Source of the DNA: Algicola sagamiensis DSM 14643
GTDB taxonomy: Bacteria; Pseudomonadota; Gammaproteobacteria; Enterobacterales; Alteromonadaceae
DNA: 64,000 nucleotides
Direction: 5' to 3'
Assembly (NCBI RefSeq): GCF_000374485.1
Contig: NZ_KB894493.1
Span: 124,001 to 188,000, forward strand
Each line of letters begins with the position of its first letter. The first letter of the stretch is position 1. The position numbers were made by a program, and so were the translations under genes. This document shows, in pieces, positions 1-7,505 of the stretch. Under the pieces are notes generated by a model that searched no databases, was not told the origin of the DNA, and worked only from the letters and a program-made list of their open reading frames with translations.

Positions 1-819
1 TGTTTTCTTTTGGACATGCCAAAGCTGACGATACAGCGGTTCAATTAACTTTTCTCTTTGTTCATCAGAATCTGCTGATAACAATGATTGGGCAGAAATC
101 GCGAAGATGATCCCATCAATCGGTCGCTCAGGGCGGTAACTTAAAATCAAGTCCAAAAGACTTTCGAACCGAAGCTCAACAGCCTTCCAATCATCGCCCT
201 CATCCACATCAAGTAAGTGATCTTCTACATCAATCAACACACCTTCATCAAAAAAGTGCCATTGACTCCCTGCGGCACGGAGGCGTTTTTCTTTGCGAAG
301 GAGTGCACTTCGCTTTCCTTGCATCACGCCAGAGATAAGCGCTTCTTTATGTGTCCCTTTTTCACCAAGGACTAAAAACCATGGGCTTTGATAACGCCAA
401 TTACGAGATGTCGTTAAGTAACGGAGTGCATCCATGACATGTGCAATGCGTTGTTGAAGCACAACACGATAGCGCCATTGTTTTTTAATCACTGATGAGA
501 GTATCATCAAAGGTGATATGAAAATGAGCAGAACCCGTTTTATCCCTTCTGCTATTTTCTTCAGCCCCTTTTTCACGTACTTAAGCATGGTATTGATGAG
601 CATATACCCCCACTGGATCATGGCGAAGAAAATCAATGAGCCAATCATCAAGATAAGGATAATCAACAACGCCTGCCAGATTGGATCCGTCCATAATGGC
701 TGAAGCTTTTCAAACAATGGCGCTAACCTTTCCTCAAGTTGAGAAAATAAAGTTGCTAGCCACGTCATAAACGCAGACCATTGTTGAAGCAGCCAGTCGA
801 GCCATTGTTGTTTATTCAA
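1..819 (-). CDS. tssM: TssM (IcmF/VasK) T6SS inner-membrane protein, N-terminal part
   Basis: The left window edge cuts this gene, so only about the first 273 codons are visible. TssM is the large inner-membrane component of the T6SS membrane complex and bridges TssL to the outer-membrane lipoprotein TssJ. The predicted start is a TTG at 819-817 whose last two bases overlap the tssL TGA, with a GGAGG about 10 nt upstream inside tssL. The translation has two hydrophobic stretches within the first 100 residues, then PWFLVLGEKGTHKEALISGV, which sits where TssM carries a Walker A loop. Here the loop lacks the canonical GxxGxGK[ST]; TssM proteins without an intact P-loop are known. A later segment, RPIDGIIFAIS, matches the conserved PLNGV-type strand. 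It follows tssL in the operon. The start is inferred, the family is firm. Confidence 0.88.
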   Translation of the reverse strand, partial: MNKQQWLDWLLQQWSAFMTWLATLFSQLEERLAPLFEKLQPLWTDPIWQALLIILILMIGSLIFFAMIQWGYMLINTMLKYVKKGLKKIAEGIKRVLLIFISPLMILSSVIKKQWRYRVVLQQRIAHVMDALRYLTTSRNWRYQSPWFLVLGEKGTHKEALISGVMQGKRSALLRKEKRLRAAGSQWHFFDEGVLIDVEDHLLDVDEGDDWKAVELRFESLLDLILSYRPERPIDGIIFAISAQSLLSADSDEQREKLIEPLYRQLWHVQKKT

Positions 820-1622
820 GGGGCTGGCTCCTCCGAATGAAGAAAGGTTTGGATCCGAGCTTCTTGTGCGTGCAGCCACTGATCAAACTGCCAACTTTGC
901 CAACCCCATATCATGCTGCTCATGATGAAAAATGCAAAACCCGTTAAAAAGAAACGCTTCATCCACACAGAAACCGGAGCAAGTTGTTGAGGGACTTTTG
1001 ATGACAATAAATGGGCATAAGCCTGCTCACAATAATGTGCATCTTCATCGCCCATTTGATGGCTCATCACACGAAATAGCCGCTGTCGATAGGTGAGCAG
1101 TTGCGCTTCATCCTGTCGACATTGTCCTAAAAAACCCAGCCGGAGGCTTAAGAGGTAAACACCAGCCAATTGACGCTCTGTTTGTGCCAGAGACTTGGCT
1201 TTCAGTAACTGTTCAATATCTTGGAAAACCTGCGTGCCCGCCCGACAACTTTGAAAGAGCGTTTCTTCCAGTAATTCCGTTCGCCATCCTTTTTGCCCAG
1301 GCCAGTCTAGCTCAATCAAAAAGATTTCATCTGCAAGGGCAGCTAAAGCGTAGAAAGTCCGCTCTAACCACCCTTTTTCTTTTTCAGTCAATACCTTATC
1401 GTATCGCTGACGTGTATTTTCAAACCAGTGCTGAAATCGTAGCGCAATCCCATAAGCAAAGTCCTGCGATGTGGGTTCTTCATTCATATCTAATTGCTGC
1501 ATGACCGAAGACTTTAGTCCCCCCTCTTGATGTAGTCGTTTCACCATGGCAATTTGTTCATAAAATTGTGTGGTAAGTGCCAACAAGTTGAGCGTTTGAT
1601 TTTGTTCAAACATGGGAGGCAT
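816..1622 (-). CDS. tssL: TssL (DotU/IcmH family) T6SS inner-membrane protein
   Basis: A 268-residue protein of the DotU/TssL family, the inner-membrane partner of TssM. The cytoplasmic all-helical domain fills residues 1-220, with typical motifs such as LAALADEIFL and a late GFLGQCR segment. A single C-terminal transmembrane helix (about residues 227-247, FFLTGFAFFIMSSMIWGW) is followed by a short tail. There is no C-terminal OmpA-like peptidoglycan-binding extension, so this is the short form. The reading frame overlaps the end of tssK by 17 nt and touches the tssM start, consistent with translational coupling. Met4 is an alternative start; neither candidate has a strong ribosome-binding site. 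Confidence 0.93.
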   Translation of the reverse strand: MPPMFEQNQTLNLLALTTQFYEQIAMVKRLHQEGGLKSSVMQQLDMNEEPTSQDFAYGIALRFQHWFENTRQRYDKVLTEKEKGWLERTFYALAALADEIFLIELDWPGQKGWRTELLEETLFQSCRAGTQVFQDIEQLLKAKSLAQTERQLAGVYLLSLRLGFLGQCRQDEAQLLTYRQRLFRVMSHQMGDEDAHYCEQAYAHLLSSKVPQQLAPVSVWMKRFFLTGFAFFIMSSMIWGWQSWQFDQWLHAQEARIQTFLHSEEPAP

Positions 1623-3009
1623 CCAGTTCGTGTGGCAAATGAACCGTGATCCGTTTTGGTTTAAATTCCTTCATGTCACCACTTGTACAGATCACAACAA
1701 GCTGCTGCCCAGAAGCAATCAATTTTGGATCGTATTTGACCCGAAATAGCGCATGACCAGCGGTCACAGAAATACCTGTCTGAGGGTCACTTTGTATTTC
1801 TTCCACAGCAACACCCAATAAACGCTTGTCATTCAGCGCTTCTAAGTATCTTCTTGAAGCAATCCGACAAGATTTAAACCAATCTGCGACTTGTTCGGTG
1901 GTGTCCCCCTCTTTTGCGGTCAATTCGACCAATAAATCTCGGCCTGACCATGCCTTGTCAAAGTGCAGTGTAAAAACACCAGAACGGCTTTCTTCGAAAT
2001 GAATACTGGTATAGTTCAAATTAACGAAAGCCATTTGCTGATACAAAAATGAAAATGCTTGGTCCAGCCCAGTAAATAGATCACGATGATGGTAGGCAGG
2101 CAGCTTCGGTGGAATACAACTCAAATTCAGCTCGGTGAAACTGCCAACTAAGCGCGACAACAATTGATAAAGGCGTTGTGGATGGGTGAATGGATCGTCA
2201 GCCAGTAATTCCAGCTCTACTAGATTTTTTGTCAGCACCTTGATCCAGGTTTGATGCACATCATTAATCACAATCCCTAAACGGTCGTCATCACTTTGGG
2301 TATATCCAGCAAGGTGCCGTGCTTTTTTACGCATTTGAAGTGCCAACTGCTGCGCTCTTCTCATCAGTGGCTGATATTGTTGTGACTGTCCTTCTTCATA
2401 CCAATACTCGTGTGCATGAAGATGCACCAATGGAGGGCAATAACGACCCAGTTGATAATTCCCATCATCTGGCTGCGTCACTTCCAATATTGGACAACTG
2501 ACATACTTTTCACTCACTTGGCGAACCGCCATTAACTCATATTTAGGTTGCAAACGATGCAGCACTAGTGCATTGTCTCCTGTGTTTTCATCCATCACAG
2601 GCTGGCTTTCAAAGCTATCATAACGCTGGATGGTTGCATTTTCGCTGGCACTTCCAGGGACACGAATGGGGACAACAATGGACACAATGACATGGCGATC
2701 TTGATTCAACGCTTCATTCTCAGATAAATCTAATGTCAGTGTATGTCCATCATGTTCTTCAAAGTGGACCACCATTCCATCAGGCATCACAGCGAGCAAA
2801 GACTGGACTCTCACCTGTCCTTCAACAAGCGCATTTTTATCAAATCGAATATCAACTATTCCCCAGCTATTGGGTGACATTGTTTGACGAAGCATTTGCA
2901 GCTGGGATCCCCAGTAAATTTGTTCTTGCTGAAAATGCTGGGGTGACAGCAACATCCCTTCGTGCCAACACAGGGCTTCAGGTAATTGACGAACCATTTG
3001 ACTTGTCAT
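1606..3009 (-). CDS. tssK: TssK (ImpJ/VasE family) T6SS baseplate protein
   Basis: A 467-residue TssK, the baseplate trimer that connects the TssEFG wedge to the TssL/TssM membrane complex. The N-terminal signature is clear: LCWHEGMLLSPQHFQQ at about residues 13-28. Length matches the family (about 440-470). The ATG at 3009 overlaps the TGA of the upstream lipoprotein gene (ATGA) and is preceded by an unusually complete Shine-Dalgarno sequence, AAGGAGGTGAT at 3022-3012 on the minus strand, which pairs with 11 bases of the usual 16S anti-SD. The 3' end overlaps tssL. Confidence in the family is high from the N-terminal motif and from its place between tssJ and tssL. Confidence 0.95.
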   Translation of the reverse strand: MTSQMVRQLPEALCWHEGMLLSPQHFQQEQIYWGSQLQMLRQTMSPNSWGIVDIRFDKNALVEGQVRVQSLLAVMPDGMVVHFEEHDGHTLTLDLSENEALNQDRHVIVSIVVPIRVPGSASENATIQRYDSFESQPVMDENTGDNALVLHRLQPKYELMAVRQVSEKYVSCPILEVTQPDDGNYQLGRYCPPLVHLHAHEYWYEEGQSQQYQPLMRRAQQLALQMRKKARHLAGYTQSDDDRLGIVINDVHQTWIKVLTKNLVELELLADDPFTHPQRLYQLLSRLVGSFTELNLSCIPPKLPAYHHRDLFTGLDQAFSFLYQQMAFVNLNYTSIHFEESRSGVFTLHFDKAWSGRDLLVELTAKEGDTTEQVADWFKSCRIASRRYLEALNDKRLLGVAVEEIQSDPQTGISVTAGHALFRVKYDPKLIASGQQLVVICTSGDMKEFKPKRITVHLPHELDASHV

Positions 3010-3482
3010 TCATCACCTCCTTTGATTTCGTATGCACCTTGTTTGAACAAAACTTTTAATGCCTCATAACCGCTTAAGATTGCGACTGTTTGTCCTTGTT
3101 TTTCCGGATAATTTGCAAACAAAAGGATAGCCTTTGCATCCTGAGCATTACTTGGCAATGTTAAAGGGGTTGGCGGCATATTTTTCACAACATCATTGCT
3201 GATCACTGACAATGACTGTCCATATTTGAGTAAGACCTCATCTTTTTGGATAAACCATTGGGGTCCTGAAAATTCGGTGAGCGTATTTGTCAGTGTCTCG
3301 TCATAGATAAAAACAACATCATATGCAATTGGGTTGGTCATATTTTCGCTTTGGACCAAAATCGTTTCTAAATCATTTTCAGAGTACAAGCCAACGTAAC
3401 TGCCAAGCCACTTTGCGGTGCTACACCCCATGTTCAACACCAGTGATACACAGATTAAAAGTATGAGGTTTAACAATTTCAT
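3006..3482 (-). CDS. tssJ: T6SS outer-membrane lipoprotein, TssJ/VasD type
   Basis: A lipoprotein of about 158 residues. From the ATG at 3482 it begins with a lysine, a hydrophobic run and a lipobox (LNMGC), so it should be lipidated at that cysteine and sorted to the outer membrane. This start is preferred over the upstream in-frame Met at 3497. It overlaps the tssG stop as ATGA and has GGAGG seven bases upstream. In the operon it sits between tssG and tssK, where tssJ is common. The mature part contains VVFIYDE and a PQWFIQKDEVLL segment. I recall this pattern from T6SS-associated lipoproteins, but it is divergent from classical TssJ, so the name rests on position, size and lipobox. Confidence 0.78.
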   Translation of the reverse strand: MKLLNLILLICVSLVLNMGCSTAKWLGSYVGLYSENDLETILVQSENMTNPIAYDVVFIYDETLTNTLTEFSGPQWFIQKDEVLLKYGQSLSVISNDVVKNMPPTPLTLPSNAQDAKAILLFANYPEKQGQTVAILSGYEALKVLFKQGAYEIKGGDE

Positions 3483-4654
3483 TGCGCTTCCTCCCATAAA
3501 ATACGAAAGGTCACCTGCTTCTTCTCGATATTACCTTGAAGGAAACTCAGCATATTGAGTCGATTCCCTGTGCGATGTGTTTTCCCCAATTTTGCTGAGG
3601 CATGGATATCTTCTTTTGCCACAAGCGTGACCTCACAATCACAACGTTCATCCGTGATCCAGCGAAGTAGATGCTTTAATGCAGAATGTCCTGTTGCGTC
3701 GGGAAGCAAATCATTGAGTCGTTCTTGGGCAAGTGGCCCAAGCACCACACCAATCATGGCTTGTTGGTCCCAATATCGTGTACCCAAGGTCGCTTGATCA
3801 CCCAGCCGATGGTTACAATGACCCAATAAGCTATAATCAGCTTCATCAACGGTTAGCCAGCGTCCGAGCAGATTATCAATTTGGATCACCTCAACGTCGA
3901 GTACTTCACGAAATAAGGTTTGGATCATCGTGACATTCATTCTCCGATTGGCCAAACTGCCCGCAAGGCTTATCAATAGAGATGTTCTTTGTCGAATAAA
4001 ATGTAAATGCTCAGGCTCGATGTTTCCGGATAGTGCGAGGCAGAGATGCCCAAGCTGTGTTCCTTCAATTGGCGTATTTGTGAGGCCCTGGTCCGTCATC
4101 GCACGAAGTAAATATCGTAACGCTTGAAACCGATGGTTAAATAAATCCATAAAATCGCTCAGCGCACCTTCACCGAGTTTTTTATCCTCTGCAATCAACT
4201 CATTCACACCTTCGGGTAATGGGCCGCCAAAGCCATTCAAGTGATTGCCGATGCTTTCTATTTCGTAGATTTTTTCCGTTTGACCCAAACCTCTTTCAAC
4301 ACCCCGCTCATGATCAGTTCGACTTCGATTGTGCGAAGAAAGATGGTGCGAAGAAAGCGTTCGGATGCCGCAAACTTCATTTGGAGGGAAATCAGTTCGA
4401 TGGGAAGCCGTAAAACGAAAATGTTTTTCTAATAATTGTGGGACAAATGTATGCACCTGATCATCTGACAGTTCTACTTCACATGCCTGAAGATGGGCAT
4501 GGCTGCCTGACTGTTGCTTTTTAGGTGGCTGTTGTTCAGCTAATTGTTTTTCTGACAATAGGACTCTGACGAGCTGAAGAAAAGACCAGCCCGCATCCTC
4601 TGCTTTTATCAGATCATTTACAGTATGACCTGTTCGCCAATGAGCGGTGGCCAT
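3479..4654 (-). CDS. tssG: TssG (ImpH/VasB family) T6SS baseplate protein
   Basis: A TssG protein of 391 residues from the ATG at 4654, with AAGGGG upstream. An in-frame TTG at 4663 is possible but has its ribosome-binding site too close. TssG forms the baseplate wedge with TssF and TssE. The N-terminal AGWSFLQLVRVLL corresponds to the family's FFQLVRLLE motif. The segment NHLNGFGGPLPEGVNEL corresponds to the conserved LGLYGPSGPLP strand, and the cysteine of RCDCEVTLV lies in the C-terminal domain. Length is slightly above the usual 330-360. The extra residues lie in a polar His/Ser/Arg-rich stretch before the FGGPLP motif. The gene overlaps tssF by about 37 nt and the lipoprotein gene by 4 nt. 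Confidence 0.93.
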   Translation of the reverse strand: MATAHWRTGHTVNDLIKAEDAGWSFLQLVRVLLSEKQLAEQQPPKKQQSGSHAHLQACEVELSDDQVHTFVPQLLEKHFRFTASHRTDFPPNEVCGIRTLSSHHLSSHNRSRTDHERGVERGLGQTEKIYEIESIGNHLNGFGGPLPEGVNELIAEDKKLGEGALSDFMDLFNHRFQALRYLLRAMTDQGLTNTPIEGTQLGHLCLALSGNIEPEHLHFIRQRTSLLISLAGSLANRRMNVTMIQTLFREVLDVEVIQIDNLLGRWLTVDEADYSLLGHCNHRLGDQATLGTRYWDQQAMIGVVLGPLAQERLNDLLPDATGHSALKHLLRWITDERCDCEVTLVAKEDIHASAKLGKTHRTGNRLNMLSFLQGNIEKKQVTFRILWEEAQ

Positions 4655-6399
4655 GTTTTCCAAACCCCTTCTTGTTGGTGGCTGGTCAATTGCAACTGTA
4701 CAAAATGGTTCAGTGTCGTATATAGCGCAAAGAAATGACTCAGTACTTGTCCAAATAGCAACGGATTTGCCTCCCGAAAGAAATCTTCATCAACTTTGAG
4801 TGTGAGCAATGTACCGCGACAGTGTCCACGCCAGGAAACTTTACCCAACCGCTTCACTTTTGATTCTGTTTGCCAGTCAATAAGCCCATCGATTTGGCGA
4901 CGATGGGTTGGTGAATGTGGATCGGCATAGAGCATCAGGATCTGTTTGAGCAATCCGAGGCCATCAGCCCCCATAGAAAAGTGGTTGAGTGTCAGCTGAG
5001 AGATGAGTTGAATGTTTTTAGAACCATCTAATGTCGCCCCACGAAAACGTGTTGGCTGTTCCATCACAACAGCATCCAGCATGGCACTGCTTCCTATGGG
5101 TTGAATTTTATCACCAACACGAAACCATTCTGGCAAACGTCGGTTATTGCACCAACCTTTTATCATCAAGGTCTGATCGATTGGCTGGTGACGATCAAAA
5201 GTTGCATCAAATAAGCTTAAAATCGTATCACAGCCTGTAATATCTGGATCTTTCACAGGCTCTAAACGCGTCACAAAGTAAGTCGTCGCTCGTTTATCTT
5301 CACGACCACCAAGCCAAGAAACCACCTCTTTGCTATCCCCATGAAAGCTAATACTTTTGACCTGATTGAGAGATTGAACCTCACTCATCCTTGGTTGTGT
5401 TTCGTCCGCAATTAAGCGGTACTCGTGGGTAGTTTGCTCAAGTTGAACAGGTTTAAACGTCTTTTGATAGAGATTAATCACAGGAAAGCAATTGAGCGCA
5501 AAAGAATCTGATGGAATTTGAAAAGCGGCTTCGGGCAAATCGAGCAAAAAAAGGATCTCAAAAGACTGAGTTGCCGTCCCTAACTGCAACTGGGTCACAT
5601 CAAAAAAGTAGAATTTATCCGGAAAAGCAAAATACTCTTGAAGCAGGCGGTATGCCCGTTGTCCTCCCTGATCATTGGGCAGTACATGTTCGTTTTCTTC
5701 AAAACCTAACCAGTAAATTTCACTACTTTCTAAATTCATCAAGCTATCTTGAGTTTGAACAGCAATTCCGCGTAAACGATCCATCAGTACACGATATAAC
5801 TGAGGGCGATTTGACGTATTTTTTAAATAGAAACGTAGTTTATCCATCGGGTATTCGTACAATGGATCCATCCCGTAGCTATCAATTTGAATGGACAGAA
5901 CCGCTTGTACATCTGTCCGTTTGGACAAACATGGGTATTGATTTTTTGGGGATATTTTTACCTGGTTAATTTTAAGGGGCCACAATGGTGTCTGATAACA
6001 GCACTGCATTTGACAGGTATGAGACTGCTCCTGACCGATCATTTGGGCATTCGCATAAAATTGCGTGCCTTTTTCTAACGAATAACCATTAACAAAGTTT
6101 GCGCCATCCGCCTCAACATTCGCTTGAAGTACTGTCATACAAGGTTGAGACTGGATCAAACTTGGGTAGAGTGCTTGCAGCATTTGATTGGAGATTTCAC
6201 TGCGCTGTAAATCCATATCCGAGCGCAGTTTTCCAGTCAAAAAGGCAAATGATTGTAGTAGTTGTTCAACATGAGGATCACTTGACCGTCCAGCACTCAA
6301 CTTTAATTCTGAAGCCACGGCAGGATATGTCTCTCCGAATTTTTCAACTGAATTCCGTAGAAATGTAAGTTCTTGTTGAAATGCTTCAAAGTGATCCAT
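4618..6399 (-). CDS. tssF: TssF (ImpG/VasA family) T6SS baseplate protein
   Basis: A 593-residue TssF, the main baseplate wedge subunit. The N-terminal DHFEAFQQELTFLR and the following DPHVEQLLQSFAFL are standard TssF signatures, and total length fits the family (about 580-620). The ATG at 6399 is preferred over the in-frame ATG at 6417 because a GGGGGAAG lies upstream and the protein then begins MDHF as in homologues. It is separated from tssE by roughly 80 nt of non-coding sequence, the largest gap in the structural part of the operon. Its 3' end overlaps tssG. Confidence 0.95.
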   Translation of the reverse strand: MDHFEAFQQELTFLRNSVEKFGETYPAVASELKLSAGRSSDPHVEQLLQSFAFLTGKLRSDMDLQRSEISNQMLQALYPSLIQSQPCMTVLQANVEADGANFVNGYSLEKGTQFYANAQMIGQEQSHTCQMQCCYQTPLWPLKINQVKISPKNQYPCLSKRTDVQAVLSIQIDSYGMDPLYEYPMDKLRFYLKNTSNRPQLYRVLMDRLRGIAVQTQDSLMNLESSEIYWLGFEENEHVLPNDQGGQRAYRLLQEYFAFPDKFYFFDVTQLQLGTATQSFEILFLLDLPEAAFQIPSDSFALNCFPVINLYQKTFKPVQLEQTTHEYRLIADETQPRMSEVQSLNQVKSISFHGDSKEVVSWLGGREDKRATTYFVTRLEPVKDPDITGCDTILSLFDATFDRHQPIDQTLMIKGWCNNRRLPEWFRVGDKIQPIGSSAMLDAVVMEQPTRFRGATLDGSKNIQLISQLTLNHFSMGADGLGLLKQILMLYADPHSPTHRRQIDGLIDWQTESKVKRLGKVSWRGHCRGTLLTLKVDEDFFREANPLLFGQVLSHFFALYTTLNHFVQLQLTSHQQEGVWKTWPPLIGEQVIL

Positions 6400-6478
6400 A
6401 GTTGCTTCTTCCCCCATTCAGCTCAGTTAGGACAAGACATCATTCAAATACTTGCTCGAAAAACGAAGCTTAATTGAC

Positions 6479-6829
6479 CTAAAATACAAAATGACAAGAT
6501 GTTTCCAAAGCCCCGATTGTCAGGCGTAATTCGCAGCGGGCTTCCCCTTGATTCGTAATCTCAATTGTTTCCACTTCAACCATATCCAAACGTGGTTCGT
6601 GTCGTAAGATTAATGCCGCTAACTTGACTTCATAGGATTGCATTGCTCCTTCGCTATGCGCTATTTGGTCGACAATGGCAGGGATATCTTCCTCCGACTG
6701 CTTTGATAAATCCCCATCCAAAATGCGACCCGAATTGAGTAGCATTTGGATATTACGGCGGACTGACTCTTCAACAGACATCACTTTCCCTGGATACATC
6801 AACTTGTCGAATAATGACTTTGCATGCAT
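6479..6829 (-). CDS. tssE: TssE (gp25-like) T6SS baseplate protein
   Basis: A 116-residue protein of the phage T4 gp25-like family. TssE links the baseplate wedges to the first ring of the contractile sheath. SVEESVRRNIQMLLNSGR near residue 20 is the conserved helix and loop where gp25 proteins carry the E-S-V..NI..LLNTR motif. The remainder includes ILRHEPRLDMVEVE. At 116 residues it is a little shorter than the usual 130-160, mostly from a reduced N terminus. It lies 26 nt downstream of hcp. An AAGGG is placed rather far (about 12 nt) from the start codon. Confidence 0.9.
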   Translation of the reverse strand: MHAKSLFDKLMYPGKVMSVEESVRRNIQMLLNSGRILDGDLSKQSEEDIPAIVDQIAHSEGAMQSYEVKLAALILRHEPRLDMVEVETIEITNQGEARCELRLTIGALETSCHFVF

Positions 6830-6855
6830 CAGTCGCCGCTACCCTTTCGCAATGA

Positions 6856-7476
6856 TTAAGAACTCAGCGCACCAATTGGACGATTCTTCGCAACACTCCA
6901 ACCAGCAGCCATCGTGCCTTTGTTTTGCATACCTGGACCTTGCAACTGATGGTGCCAAGTAATTTCAGTGAAATTCAGCTTAAACTGCTCGGTCGCCATA
7001 TCATTTGGATGAGACTGAAACTGAATTTCGCTGATCAAGGTTAGGCGTAGCTCAAAGCGCATGATGATATTGAGTTGATCGCCAGAGTTTCTCAGGACAT
7101 AGATGATTGTCGGACTGGTATTTTCCGAATCCAGTGTTTTCGCTCGCAAACAATAGTCGTACATCTTCGGTGAAGATACATCCACGTATTTCACACAGGT
7201 GAAATCGGTGATCACAGGCCGACCCGATGTTCGTGCGCTGTTACTCACATCTGTCGTGACCTGTTGTTGTAACCCTTGGTTAATCGACACCAGTTCGACA
7301 CATTTCGCTGGATCGAATCCCGCGCCACCAGCATTATCGGTTAACGCTGTCCAACTATCGCCATCCGCAGCACCATCAATGAGTGAACCGCCTGATGGGT
7401 CAAGAAAGCTACTGCTGGATGGATCTTGTGGTTTTGTAAAACTGTCATCACCAAATTGAAGTAGTATCAAGTCCAT
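6856..7476 (-). CDS. hcp: Hcp-family T6SS tube protein
   Basis: A 206-residue Hcp-family protein. Hcp hexamers stack into the inner tube that the sheath propels out of the cell. The C-terminal two thirds shows the expected alternating beta structure and the segment FTEITWHHQLQGPGM near residues 170-185, which corresponds to the family's late strand. It is longer than typical Hcp (about 160-172 residues). The extra length is a Ser/Gly/Asp-rich stretch at about residues 13-58 after the first strand, so an extended loop or an insertion is likely. It is encoded in the operon directly after the sheath gene, as expected for the structural tube subunit rather than an orphan effector carrier. Confidence 0.88.
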   Translation of the reverse strand: MDLILLQFGDDSFTKPQDPSSSSFLDPSGGSLIDGAADGDSWTALTDNAGGAGFDPAKCVELVSINQGLQQQVTTDVSNSARTSGRPVITDFTCVKYVDVSSPKMYDYCLRAKTLDSENTSPTIIYVLRNSGDQLNIIMRFELRLTLISEIQFQSHPNDMATEQFKLNFTEITWHHQLQGPGMQNKGTMAAGWSVAKNRPIGALSS

Positions 7477-7505
7477 AATCGTTGTCTCTTTATCAGTTCA
7501 TCTCA

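Noticed and set aside
6856-7476. Hcp with a toxin domain
   Set aside because: The extra 35-45 residues lie in a Ser/Gly/Asp-rich loop near the N terminus and not as a C-terminal domain, so an effector fusion is not supported.
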